Source: Pocillopora verrucosa (taxonomy: Eukaryota > Cnidaria > Anthozoa > Scleractinia > Pocilloporidae). From it: a stretch of DNA of 64,000 nucleotides. Below the pieces are notes generated by a model that saw nothing but the letters and a program-made list of their open reading frames with translations, was not told where the DNA came from and made no database searches. Shown here one piece after another: positions 1 to 10,440 of the stretch. The position numbers and the translations under genes are program-made. The stretch lies in the NCBI RefSeq assembly GCF_036669915.1, contig NC_089315.1, forward strand, positions 27,823,131-27,887,130, written 5' to 3'. Each line of letters begins with the position of its first letter. Position 1 is the first letter of the stretch.

Positions 1-2116
1 CAATGAGGGTAGAGGTGTATGGGTGTTCAGGTACAGTTTTACAGAAAGGAGTTTACATTTTCTATTACTAACACATATTTTTAGCATAAGCTATTTCCTT
101 TCTCATTTGCTTGTGTGTTTGTTTGTCTTTTTTTTTTGGCTTAATGCTAATTAGCTTGTGGAGAAGCTCTTGGCATGGCAAGTTATGCAATTCCCAATGG
201 ACAAGTGAAAGCCTCCTCGGAATGGGACCCCAACCATGCCGCCATTCAGGGAAGACTTCACTACTTACCACCTCCAGGGAAGCAAGGAGGCTGGTCAGCT
301 AAACACAATAATGCCAATCAATGGCTTCAAATTGATCTAGGTGCGTTGCACAAAGTGACGGCTGTCGCAACTCAAGGAAGATCCAACCTTGACCAGTGGG
401 TGACGAAATACAAGCTACAGTACAGTGATGATGGTGCTACCTTTACTTACTACATGGAGGGAGGGCAGAGTGTAGCCAAGGTGAAACAAAACTGCATGCA
501 TAGAAACACATCGCAAAAACGTAATCAATTTTTATTTTGGCTGAATGATGTATGAACAGGGCCTATCTGTCACCGAGAATTTTGTTGAATTATACCTTTC
601 AGTCAAATTGTAAATGATTGATGCGGATTAGTGGTAACGAGATTGGCGAGTTTGTTAGAAATCTTCTTGCTTATAAAAGAGCTTTCAGACCAGTTCTGGT
701 GTTTGCTCAACATAGGCAGAGCCTTATCATATGAAAAAAAAAAACTCGGAATTATGGTTTACACGGGTAAGTTTGGTTTTCGCTGGTTCTTCAATCATCT
801 GGTTCTTGCAATCGTCTCGAATCTGAAATTTGCCCGCAGCCATGCTGTGAATAAACCTTCATATTTGAAGCAAAGGACTCCTTACTCCAGCTTACCCTCT
901 TAGTTATAAGTGGTGTTTTTCTTTTTCCTGGATTTTTCTTATAGGAGTTTGCTGCAAACAAAGACCGGAGTACCATTGTGTATCATTCACTAAATCCACC
1001 AAAAGTGACACGTTTCATCCGGTTCCGCCCGGTCGCCTGGAAAAGCCACATATCAATGAGGGTAGAGGTGTATGGGTGTTCAGGTACAGTTTTACAGAAA
1101 GGAGTTTACAGTTTCTATTATTAGCACACATTTTTAGCATAAGCTATTTCCTTTCTCATTTGCTTGTGTGTTTGTTTGTTTTTTGGCTCAATGCTAATTA
1201 GCTTGTGGAGAAGCTCTTGGCATGGCAAGTTATGCAATTCCCAATGGACAAGTGAAAGCCTCCTCGGAATGGGACCCCAACCATGCCGCCATTCAGGGAA
1301 GACTTCACTACTTACCACCTCCAGGGAAGCAAGGAGGCTGGTCAGCTAAACACAATAATGCCAATCAATGGCTTCAAATTGATCTAGGTGCGTTGCTCAA
1401 AGTGACGGCTGTCGCAACTCAAGGAAGATCCAACCTTGACCAGTGGGTGACGAAATACAAGCTACAGTACAGTGATGATGGAGCTACCTTTACTTACTAC
1501 ATGGAGGCAGGGCAGAGTGTAGCGAAGGTGAAACAAAACTGCATACATAGAAACGCATCGCAAAAACGTAATCATTTTTTATTTTGGTTAAGTGATATAT
1601 GAACAGGGCCTATCTGTCACCGAGAATTTTTTTGTATTATATTTTTCAGTCAAATTGTAAATGATTGATGAGGATTAGTGGTAGCGAGTTTGGCGAGTTT
1701 GTTAGAAATCTTCTTGCTTATAAATGAGCTTTCAGACCAGTTCTGTTCCAGTTCTGTTTCAGTTCATACAAAAAAATCTCGGAATTATGGTTTACACGAG
1801 TTAGTTTGCTTTCAGCTGATTCTTCAGCAATCTGGTTCTTGCAATCATCTCGAATCTGAAATTTGCCTGCAGCTATGCTGTGAATCAACCGTCATATTTG
1901 AAGCAGAGAACTTCTTACTCCAGCATGCCCTCTTAGTTATAAGTGATGCTTTTCTTTCTCCTGGATTTTTCTTATAGGAGTTTGTTGCAAACAAAGACCG
2001 AAGTTCTGTCGTGTATCATTCACTGAATCCACCAAAACTGACACGTTTTATCCGGTTCCGCCCGGTCTCCTGGAAAAGTCACATATCAATGAGGGTAGAG
2101 GTGTATGGGTGTTCAG
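1..2116 (+). repeat. Tandem duplication of F5/8C domain with its introns (~1.05 kb period)
   Basis: Positions 1, 1054 and 2087 start the same sequence (caatgagggtagaggtgtat), giving periods of 1053 and 1033 bp. Exons 155-480 and 1202-1527 differ at only a few bases: the coding changes I see are His to Leu after GAL, and Gly to Ala in the YYME segment. The introns (481-944 against 1528-1977, and 31-154 against 1084-1201) also align along most of their length, so this is a recent unequal-crossover duplication. Confidence 0.9.
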
Positions 2117-5100
2117 GTACAGTCTTACAGATGGGAGTTCACATCTTACTAATTGCTTAATGGCTCTACGGAAGTGTGACCCTCTCTTAATTGTTTGCAT
2201 TTGGATGTCAAAAGCTGTTATTTATGCTGTAACAACAAGGTTATTTTTGGAGGGGGCAGGGGGAAATGGAGGGAAAAACTTAATTCTTATATCCATTGCG
2301 ATTGCAAAACTACAAATTGCAAACTGAGTCTCGTTAGTTGTGCTCTATACAAGTGCCTATGATAAGAATTGAATATTTGTAAGTTTTCACTCTATTCCAT
2401 TTACAACTCATGTCATTTGAACAAGAACAACAGCCGTGAAAAATGACACATTTTATTTTCAGCTAGAGATTATTGTGCACAAAATCCATGCAAGAATGGA
2501 GCTACCTGCAGCAATGTCGAGGAAGGTTATCAATGTACTTGTAAACCTGGTTATTCTGGAGCCCAGTGCGATCAAGGTGTAGTTCTATAGAACTTTAAAA
2601 AAGTTTTCCCTTTTTATCTATACCTAATAAACTATTTTAAACTATGTATTCTAAGAAAAATATTATCCTAGCTATTTACTCTTCTTCAAAATAAATCACA
2701 ATAGTCAAACTAACCAAGGTTAAGGAAACGATTAAATTATATATTGCAGATATAAACGAATGCTCCAACAATCCGTCAAACTTGAATTGAAATTTGGAAC
2801 GTTCTCAAACGCAAGTCACAAGTCTTTCATTCAGAGAATTTCACGCAATATGAATTTATTTTTGTGCTTGTGAAAGCCGCCCAAAGACTGGGCCCAGATT
2901 TTAACGTTAAAAGCGCCTATGTACAGGCAGACATGACTTTCATCTCGTGTTTTTCATATTTATTTTTCATTTTAGTAGCTGCAATTCATTTGCAATCAAA
3001 ATTATTTAGATAAGTAACTCCAGTAGATTTGTAAAAATGTATCAAAATATCTAACTAATATCTAACGTGGACGACGCTGTTTTACAGAGTTTAACAGAAG
3101 GAACTTTACTCCACTCGGACTACAGCTGCAAATTGAATGACTTAATTTGTTTCCTTGCAGACATCAATGAGTGCACTAACAGTCCGTGTCAAAACGGAGC
3201 AACGTGTGTAAATCTACAGGGAAGCTATCGATGTGACTGTAAATCTGGATATAATGGGAACAAGTGCGAGAATGGTAAAATATTCTATAGAAATGTTTCT
3301 TTTTTATAATAATTTAGCATTATGGTGGTCATTTAGGTAAAAGTAGTTCACTTATGCGCACATTTATTCATAAGTTCTTAATCAATTTTCATCCAATTTT
3401 GTTCCCATAGTTTTCTTAGGAAGCAACAAAACCTAAGGCGAGGTCGGAGTGAGACATATAGAGAAAGCAATGTATTTTGCTAGCTTTTAAGGTGGTAACG
3501 CCTTGCTTGCGCTAGTGGTCGTTCATTATGAGGTTTACAGTTTTGTGGGCGCAAAGTGATGAGCGGAGAAGGCACGAATCTTCCGTTTCAAACCTTTCGC
3601 GGCCTTGTTGCTCATTGTTTTAGAGCGCAAAAAACCTTTCTAAATGCTACCAAGATACTAAACATATTTTTTCAAAACATCCAAAAGAAAATCTTTCGAA
3701 AGTTTTCTTGGTTGTCTGATTAGCGGATCTATTTATGGACTGGACCTACTTAAATGTATATGAAATTTTGCGGAGAATGTTGGGGAGAGCTGCAAAAGAC
3801 CTGGGCCCAGATTTTTTAACGTCAGAAGCACCTAGGTAGAATGGATGCGGGTTTATATCTTGTTTTTTCGTTTTAGCTTTTCATTTTAGTCGCTGCAATA
3901 CATTTACAAACAAAATATTGGTATAATAATTTCGACAATAATTTTTTACAGCATATTCTACATTTTATTTTCTCCTATTTCAAAATTATTAGAATAAACC
4001 AAAAGGAAGAATTGTTTGATTTATATATCACAGATATAAACGAATGCTCCAACAACCCGTGCAAGAACGGAGCCACCTGCGTCAACCTTCAGGGAAGTTA
4101 CAGCTGTGATTGTAAATCTGGATACAATGGAAACAATTGCGAAAATGGTTAGAAATTGTTTATAAGTTTTCTAGTACTTTTCAGTCTGTTTATTTAAGGT
4201 TCAGACGCTTCACAGGAAGCCTAAGTTTAAAATTTTGAATCTTTTTTAATTGCTTTTCACATAACGTTCTTTTTGCAAATTTCACAACCTCATGAAAAAT
4301 TGCGTAGAATACGTAGGAAAACTGCACGAAAACTGGGCCCATGATATAATGTTAGGAGTGCCTACCTACCCGCACATACGGGTTTTTCTTGTGTTTTTTT
4401 TTTCAATCTTTTTTTCTATTTTAGTCGCCGTGATCCATCTGTAATCAAAATAGTAAGATTAAAACTGATTGAATAAAACCGGAAAAGAAGGAACGTTTTA
4501 TTTAAATATATATAGATATAAACGAGTGCTCTAACAGCCCGTGCAAGAACGGAGCCACCTGCGTCAACATTCAGGGAAGTTACCGCTGTGATTGTAAATC
4601 TGGATACAATGGAAACAACTGTGAGAATGGTTAGAATTCCTTATTCAGGATGGTATTTCTTTTGTTACTCAGACTTTTTTCACAAGACTTTCCTTTGGCA
4701 AATTTCACGCCAATATGAAAATTCGCGTAGAATATTGTTAAAACTGCGCAAGGACTACGCCCAGATTTTAACGTTAGGAGTGTCTAAATACACGAAGATA
4801 TGGGTTTCATTTCGTTTTTGTTCTATTTTTTCCATTTTAGTCGCAGTAATCCATATGAAATCAAATTATTTAGATTAGTAACTCCAATCACTTGGTTAAA
4901 AATAAGAAAAAGACTACTAACTATTTACCCTCCTTCAAAATAAATCACAATAGTAAAAAAAATCAAGGCGTAGGAAACACTTTATGTATGCTTTACAGAT
5001 ATAAATGAGTGTTCCAACAACCCGTGCAAGAACGGAGCCACCTGCGTCAATCTTCAAGGAAGTCATCGCTGTGATTGTAAATCTGGATACAATGGAAACA

Positions 5101-8100
5101 ACTGTGAAAATGGTTATAAGTCACCTACATTTTTTTAATTCGTTCTCAGTCTGTTTATTAGAATTTGCATTTCTTTTGTTACTCTAGCGCTCCGCAGGAA
5201 GCCTGAGTTGAAATTTGGAATGTTTTCAAATAACACGTATTCCTTTCACTTAGGAAATTTCACGCTTGTATGCTTGTGAAAGCCGCCCAAAGACAGGGCC
5301 CAGATGAAAACGTTAGGGGTGCCCAAGAACACGCGGATATGGGTTTCATTTAGCATTTGTCCTATCTATTTTTTTCCATTTTAGTCACTGTAATCCATTT
5401 GCAATCAAAATATTAAGATTATGACTCCAATAAATTTGTAAAAATGTATCAAAATATCTAACTGAACTAAGCACCGTGGTGGACGACACTCTTCTACCTG
5501 GTTGAACGGAAGGAACTTGACTCAACTCGGACTACAGCTGCAAATTGATTGACTTGATTTGTTTGCTTACAGATATTAATGAGTGCACCAACAGTCCGTG
5601 TAAAAACGGAGCAACGTGTGTAAATTTACAGGGAAGCTATAGATGTGATTGTAAATCTGGATATGATGGGAATAACTGTGAGACTGGTAAGTAATGTTTC
5701 CTTCAGCACTACTTTGCTGTGTTTACTTTTATCGTATTTTGTTGCTGATGTTGTTTTATGCCCTTGTGGATGGCCTCACTGAAGCAATGGAACCATCTGT
5801 GTGAATCTTCAAGAAAGTAATCGCTGTGACTGTAAATCTGGTAACAAAGGAAACGACAAATACACTGACGTAAAATTCAATTTGAATAAGGTGTTTTTTT
5901 GATTTGCTAGTGTACTTGTTACCTTTGTTAACTTTCTTTTGTTTCTGCTGTAGTTGTTGTTGTTGGTATTGGTGTTGTAGTTGTTGTTGTTGTTGATGTA
6001 GTCGTTGTTATTGCTGTATTATTTACGGATTGTTCAAAGGTAAGGAGAAAAGGGTCCAATTTTTTCGTATAGATTAGTTCCAAGTCCAAATTGTGGCAGA
6101 AACCCATTTCTGCGACATCAAATTTGAGAAAGCAAAACACAACATGGATATATGTGGCGTTTAATGTCTGTTTACTATTTACCATGTATCTTCCATGACA
6201 ACAGAAACTTAGTCTTTCGAGCCTGCCGTTTTGAAACGTTTTCTTAGCTGGTGGCTACCACTTTTCAACTTAAAGTTGAGGTCGGATTGAAACTGTAATT
6301 TGACATCCGTTGATTTGGCAACGATCCTTTAGGGAACTATTTCACAGCAATTTATACATTTTATTTTTTTCTATTTAAAAATGATTAGGGAAAAACAAAA
6401 AGAAGAAACGTTTGATTTATATATTACAGATATCAACGAGTGCTCCAACAACCCGTGCAAGAACGGAGCCACCTGCGTCAATCTTCAGGGAAGTCATCGC
6501 TGTGATTGTAAATCTGGATACGATGGAAACAACTGCGAAAATGGTAAGAAATTGTTTATAAGTTTTCTAATACTTCTGTTTGTTTATCTAAGGTTGTATT
6601 TCTTTTGTTACTCAGACGCTTCACAGGGAGCCAAAGTTTAAAATTTTGAATCTTTTTAAATGCTATTCACATGACGTTCTTTGTGCAAATTCACGCACAA
6701 ATGAAAATTTGTGTAGAATACGCAGGAAAACTGCACGAAAACTGGGCCCATATTATAACGTTCAGAGTGCCTAAGTACACGCAAATATGGTTTTTTTCCT
6801 GGGGTGTTTTTTTCTCTATCTTTTTTTCTATTTTAGTCGCCGTAATCCATCTGCAATCAAAATAAAAATAAGTTTCAAAAATAATTAAATGAAACCGAAA
6901 AGAGGGAACGTTTTATTTAAACATTACAGATATCAACGAGTGCTCCAACAGCCCGTGCAAAAACGGAGCCACCTGTGTCAATCTTGTGGGAAGTTACCGC
7001 TGTGATTGTAAATCTGGATACGATGGAAACAACTGTGAAAATGGTAAAATATCCCTTAGACTTGTGTTTTTTTTTTAGTAGGCAATCTGTCCACTTAAAC
7101 TAGATCACTTATCTGCATTTTTTTAGTCAGACTCTTACCAATATCCTTCTTCCGAAAAACTAGATGGTCTTTCTCGTAGGGTTTTACTTGAAAGGCATTG
7201 AAAACAACAGAAATAAAGCATAGGCAGTGAGCCTTTTAACAAATGACCAAAACGTTTGAAATCCGATGGTGACGCCAATTTTTTTTGTTTGTTGGTACAC
7301 TAATTCACTTACCACTGCGTTTGAAATCCGATGGTGACGCCAAGTTTTTTTTGTTTGTTGGTACACTAATTCACTTACCACTGCGACCTCAATTCATCAT
7401 GAAAATTGAGATTTACTACGAAATAATTTTATTTAGTGTTGACATAAATTTAATTCGTGTTTTGCAGATGTCAACGAATGCACAAACAACCCCTGCAAAA
7501 ATGGAGCTACTTGTGTCAATCTTTCAGGAGGTCATCGCTGTGACTGCGCCAAAGGTTATTCAGGGAGTTCTTGCGAAACAGGTGAACATAACACATGGAC
7601 AAATTGATAATGACATTTGGAAAAATTCATTAAACGAGTAACTGGGGGTCGATACAAATAACTTATCAATCGAACCTGTTTTCTTTCTTACATGTGAAGT
7701 CACACCCTATATGATTTCGACTTTGCGTATACCGCTCTTAGTATACAACTGATCAGTTAATTTTTGTTCTCATGGTTTTCTTAGGAAGCAGTAGAACCTT
7801 AGAATGAGGTGGAATGAGATAATATTTTGGTTTAGAAATTCTCAAGGTTATTTAGGGCTTTTAAGGGGAAAAAAAAGTATTTTGCTGCTTTTTAATAGCC
7901 ATGATACCTCGCTTGCGGAGCTAGTGGTTCCGTGTGCGCTTCATAGTATTGTGGGCGCAAAGTGATGACCGGAGAAGGCACGAATCCTTCTTTTTAAGCC
8001 TTTTGTGGCTGTGCTGCGCATGCTTTGGTGCACGCAAAACCTCTATTAATGCTACCATGGTTCATAATATTTTTTTAAAGAGATCTTCCAAAGGATTTTT

Positions 8101-8785
8101 TAATTGTCCGAGTAGCGTATATATTAAAGGACTGGACTAAATTTGAGCAGGTGACATCACGTCTTGGATAATTTTGACGGTTCACATTAAACCCATTTAC
8201 AGGAGAGAAATTTTATTTAACTAGCTTTAAATGTAAGGCCATTTTGTGGATTTATAGCTATCAACTACTGTGCTCCGGATCCTTGTTTGAACGGTGGTAC
8301 GTGTGTTGATCTTGTTGATGGCTTCCGTTGTGATTGCGCGGCCGGATGGCTTGGTATTATTTGCGATGGTGAGTCGTCCTTTAATCATGGATCGTTTTCA
8401 CAAGATATCTCGGCAACCATGTTGGTGAACTAAGTCGGTTCCGAGAGAATTGAACGCTTTGCTGATGTAAATTCACAAACTACATTTTTACAACTTTAGA
8501 TATTAATCATTGTTATCTGATGGCGAACATGGCTCACTTATTGATTTAAAAAAGTAGCTCTGAGTGCCTTTCATTCACGTTTTCAAATGATCTACAAAAC
8601 ACATGGGTTAAATTGAAAAGAGGAACAATCATATGAAATTTAGTGAACCAACAAAATCAGAGAGCATATTTGAACCTTAGGCTGGCAGGTAGTTGTTTAG
8701 GTATGAGAGCACCTTGTTAAAGTCTAATATTCCATTTATCTTCTGTGTATTTCTAGAACCAGAGGTGGACGAGTGCGAGGAATAA
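1..8785 (+). CDS. Gene 1: secreted/extracellular F5/8C (discoidin) + 10 EGF protein, 5' partial
   Basis: Exons are 1-30, 155-480, 945-1083, 1202-1527, 1978-2116, 2463-2576, 3161-3274, 4034-4147, 4516-4629, 4999-5112, 5573-5686, 6430-6543, 6930-7043, 7468-7581, 8258-8368 and 8757-8785 (TAA). All have GT-AG borders and the phases agree throughout. The 5' end is outside the window. Exon 1-30 is the end of one F5/8 type C domain (EVYGCS), and two complete domains follow, each made of a 326-nt and a 139-nt exon (starting ACGEALGM, ending VYGCS). Discoidin domains of this kind bind carbohydrate, lipid or collagen. Ten single-exon EGF domains follow. Most begin D-I-N-E-C and contain C-V-N-L-x3-Y-x-C-x-C, the calcium-binding and Asn-hydroxylation pattern. 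The tail is EPEVDECEE. There is no transmembrane segment. An adhesive matrix protein is inferred; the number of upstream domains is unknown. Confidence 0.88.
2750..2782 (+). pseudogene. Decayed EGF exon (5' third only) inside gene 1
   Basis: A good acceptor (ttgcag) is followed by DINECSNNP, identical to the start of the functional EGF exons. The sequence then jumps directly into intron-type sequence (tcaaacttgaattgaaattt) that resembles the intron after other EGF exons, near 5205. The rest of the exon and its donor are deleted. If spliced in, it would introduce a stop four codons after NNP. Confidence 0.75.
3400..3740 (+). repeat. Intronic repeat copy 1 (paired with 7770-8130)
   Basis: This intron stretch shares long blocks with the intron near 7770-8130, including ttttcttaggaagca and gtgggcgcaaagtgatga. 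It has no coding potential. It is either a block copied with EGF exons during array expansion or an unclassified dispersed repeat. Confidence 0.6.
5763..5860 (+). pseudogene. Decayed EGF exon (3' two thirds) inside gene 1
   Basis: The frame reads [11 protein letters not shown] followed by [13 protein letters not shown], clearly an EGF module. It lacks the DINEC start, the acceptor, the last cysteine and the donor. It is a relic of an extra repeat between the EGF exons at 5573 and 6430. Confidence 0.75.
5943..6020 (+). repeat. (GTT)n-rich simple repeat in gene 1 intron
   Basis: An imperfect gttgttgtt tract lies between EGF exons. Open frames across it on either strand are low-complexity threonine or valine runs and are not genes. 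Confidence 0.8.
7253..7385 (+). repeat. 65-bp direct repeat, two copies, in gene 1 intron
   Basis: Two nearly identical 65-bp units start at 7253 and 7318, both beginning cgtttgaaatccgatggtga. The second differs by a T to G change in its T run. It is a recent local slippage or duplication. Confidence 0.85.
7770..8130 (+). repeat. Intronic repeat copy 2 (paired with 3400-3740)
   Basis: This is the second copy of the intronic block described at 3400-3740, with the shared words ttttcttaggaagcag and gtgggcgcaaagtgatgacc. It lies in the last long intron before the divergent final EGF exon at 8258. Confidence 0.6.
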
Positions 8786-8874
8786 ATCAAAAGGAAATAG
8801 AGGATGCATCGATCTCAATCAAAACTTTTGTTAGACAAGCAGGAACAATTTGCACTGTAACACATAGGCAGAAG

Positions 8875-8880
8875 AATAAA
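8875..8880 (+). terminator. Polyadenylation signal of gene 1
   Basis: AATAAA lies 90 bases after the TAA at 8783-8785 and is followed at 8941 by a TG/T-rich (gttttgttttg) stretch, as expected of a cleavage and polyadenylation site. Confidence 0.7.
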
Positions 8881-9060
8881 GTTTAATTCTGGAATGTTGT
8901 GCAATTATGTTAACTTAAACATACGAAATATTTATAAACTTGTTTTGTTTTGTTTTGTTTTGTTTTTAAAGCATTGTATTGTTAATTTAACCACGGCTAT
9001 AAAGGAGTAAAAAGAAAACTCCGATCCTGACCTTTAAAACTGTGGTAATTTAGTATTAAC

Positions 9061-9214
9061 AACTGAGTTGATAACAAAAATGGCCGCCGTAAAGAGTTAA
9101 AAAGCTGACATTTCGAGCGTTAGCCCTTCGTCAGAGCGATTGACAAAGGGCTAACGCTCGAAACGTCAGCTTTTAAACTCTTTACGGTGGCCATTTTACG
9201 TTATCAACTCAGTT
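9061..9214. repeat. Dispersed palindromic repeat, copy A
   Basis: An inverted repeat has arms starting aactgagttgataac and ending gttatcaactcagtt, with a centre rich in the words cgagcgttagcccttcgtca and gggctaacgctcg. Related copies or fragments are at 11107, 40013, 50080 and 55925. Copy E (55925) shows how the repeat continues (gataatactaaattaccctg), and that continuation is found here only at 10391 onward, beyond the LINE. Confidence 0.85.
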
Positions 9215-10385
9215 AATAATAATAATAATAATAATAGTCTTTATTCCATCATAAGATAAAACTACATATCTTATGTTACAATGAATTGAAAAAACTACAG
9301 AAATCTACATACATATTATGAATTAAAAAGTATATCATTACAATAAATGGAGCTTAAATATCAACCTATTTACAAATGTGTTCATAAAGCGCTGTGTATT
9401 AATTTTCGGGCGCGCGCAGCCTTTTTTCCTGAGATTGTGTAGATATGTCTTTTGGACAGGAATAATATCTTTCAGGGGGTGGCAATCCGTTGATTTTAGT
9501 TTCTTCAAAATATTTCTGTCTTGTTTGTTTAAAAGGTTCTTGATAAAAACTGGAAATGAGATAAAACCGCGTTCATGACATCGGTCTAAAAATTTTTGTA
9601 CAACCGTAAGATCGGACTCAGATGCCCCATAGACTGAAAGTGCATAGCTAAAATTAGCCAAAACAATCGATATAAAAAGATGATCAATCTCTGCCTGAGA
9701 GTAATGTTCCTTTCTCAATGTTCGTAGGACGTGTAAACACTTGTTTGCTTTGACAAGCTTAGTTCTTACATGCTCATCAAATTTTCCATCACTCTGTAAA
9801 GTTACTCCTAATAAAACGAAGCTATTACATTGGGGAATATTATTAATTGGAGAGTAGAGTACATTATGATTTTTCTTTCTAACAACCAGCTCTTTACATT
9901 TGCAAGGGTTGCAGACCATTCTATTGTCTTTACACCATGTTAAGAACTGTCCTACTAAGTCGGCAGACGGGTCACTATTCCTAGTGATAGGCGAAAGAAT
10001 AGTGGAATCATCGGCATATTTAAAAAGCACAGGGCAACCATTAAAAAAAATCTCCAAATCGTTCAAAAATATATTAAAAAGATACGGTCCGCTTACACTA
10101 CCTTGTGTGGTTCCTCTATTGACAAGTTTCCACTGTCCTAAAAAATTATAACTAACAACACGCTGTTGTCTTGCATAGAGGAAACTATGATACCAATTGA
10201 TAATGTACGGATTTAGAGGTAGCTGTTTCAGTTTGGCAGACAAAATAGCATGGTTCACAAAATCGAAAGCCTTACTGAAGTCCATGGTAAAAATTCGCAC
10301 TGCGCTATAGTCACTACTATCTAAATACTTGTATGTCTGGTGCTGGATAGCGAGCAAGGCATTTGTGCAACTACCCGCTGATAAT
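9215..10385 (-). mobile_element. 5'-truncated non-LTR retrotransposon (LINE) inserted in the palindromic repeat
   Basis: On the minus strand this contains the 3' part of a LINE reverse transcriptase and ends in an (ATT)n tail, seen on + as taataataataataataat at 9215-9232. It splits the palindromic repeat: agtt at 9211-9214 on one side is followed at 10386 by agttgataatac, so a short agtt target duplication is possible. The RT style suggests the CR1/Jockey/Rex side of the LINE tree, but the clade is not determined. Confidence 0.8.
9338..10357 (-). pseudogene. LINE reverse transcriptase fragment (palm to C-terminus)
   Basis: The open frame of about 340 codons carries RT motif A (TMDFSKAFDFVNH), motif B (GTTQGSVSGPYLF) and the catalytic motif C (FKYADDSTI), followed by thumb-like sequence. 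The N-terminal fingers, the endonuclease and any ORF1 are missing. The frame extends a few codons upstream of the usual start (SCTNALLAIQHQ) before meeting the host repeat at about 10385. The fragment has no stop or frameshift, so it inserted fairly recently, but it cannot move by itself. Confidence 0.85.
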
Positions 10386-10440
10386 AGTTGATAATACTAA
10401 TTCACCCTGTTATACCCTCCCACCGACACGACACCAGAGT

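Noticed and set aside
5928..6185. Minus-strand Thr-rich frame in gene 1 intron
   Set aside because: It is the translation of a GTT simple repeat.
2463..8368. Regularly spaced repeats resembling a repeat array
   Set aside because: The repeats are EGF exons in introns of irregular length, not a CRISPR array.
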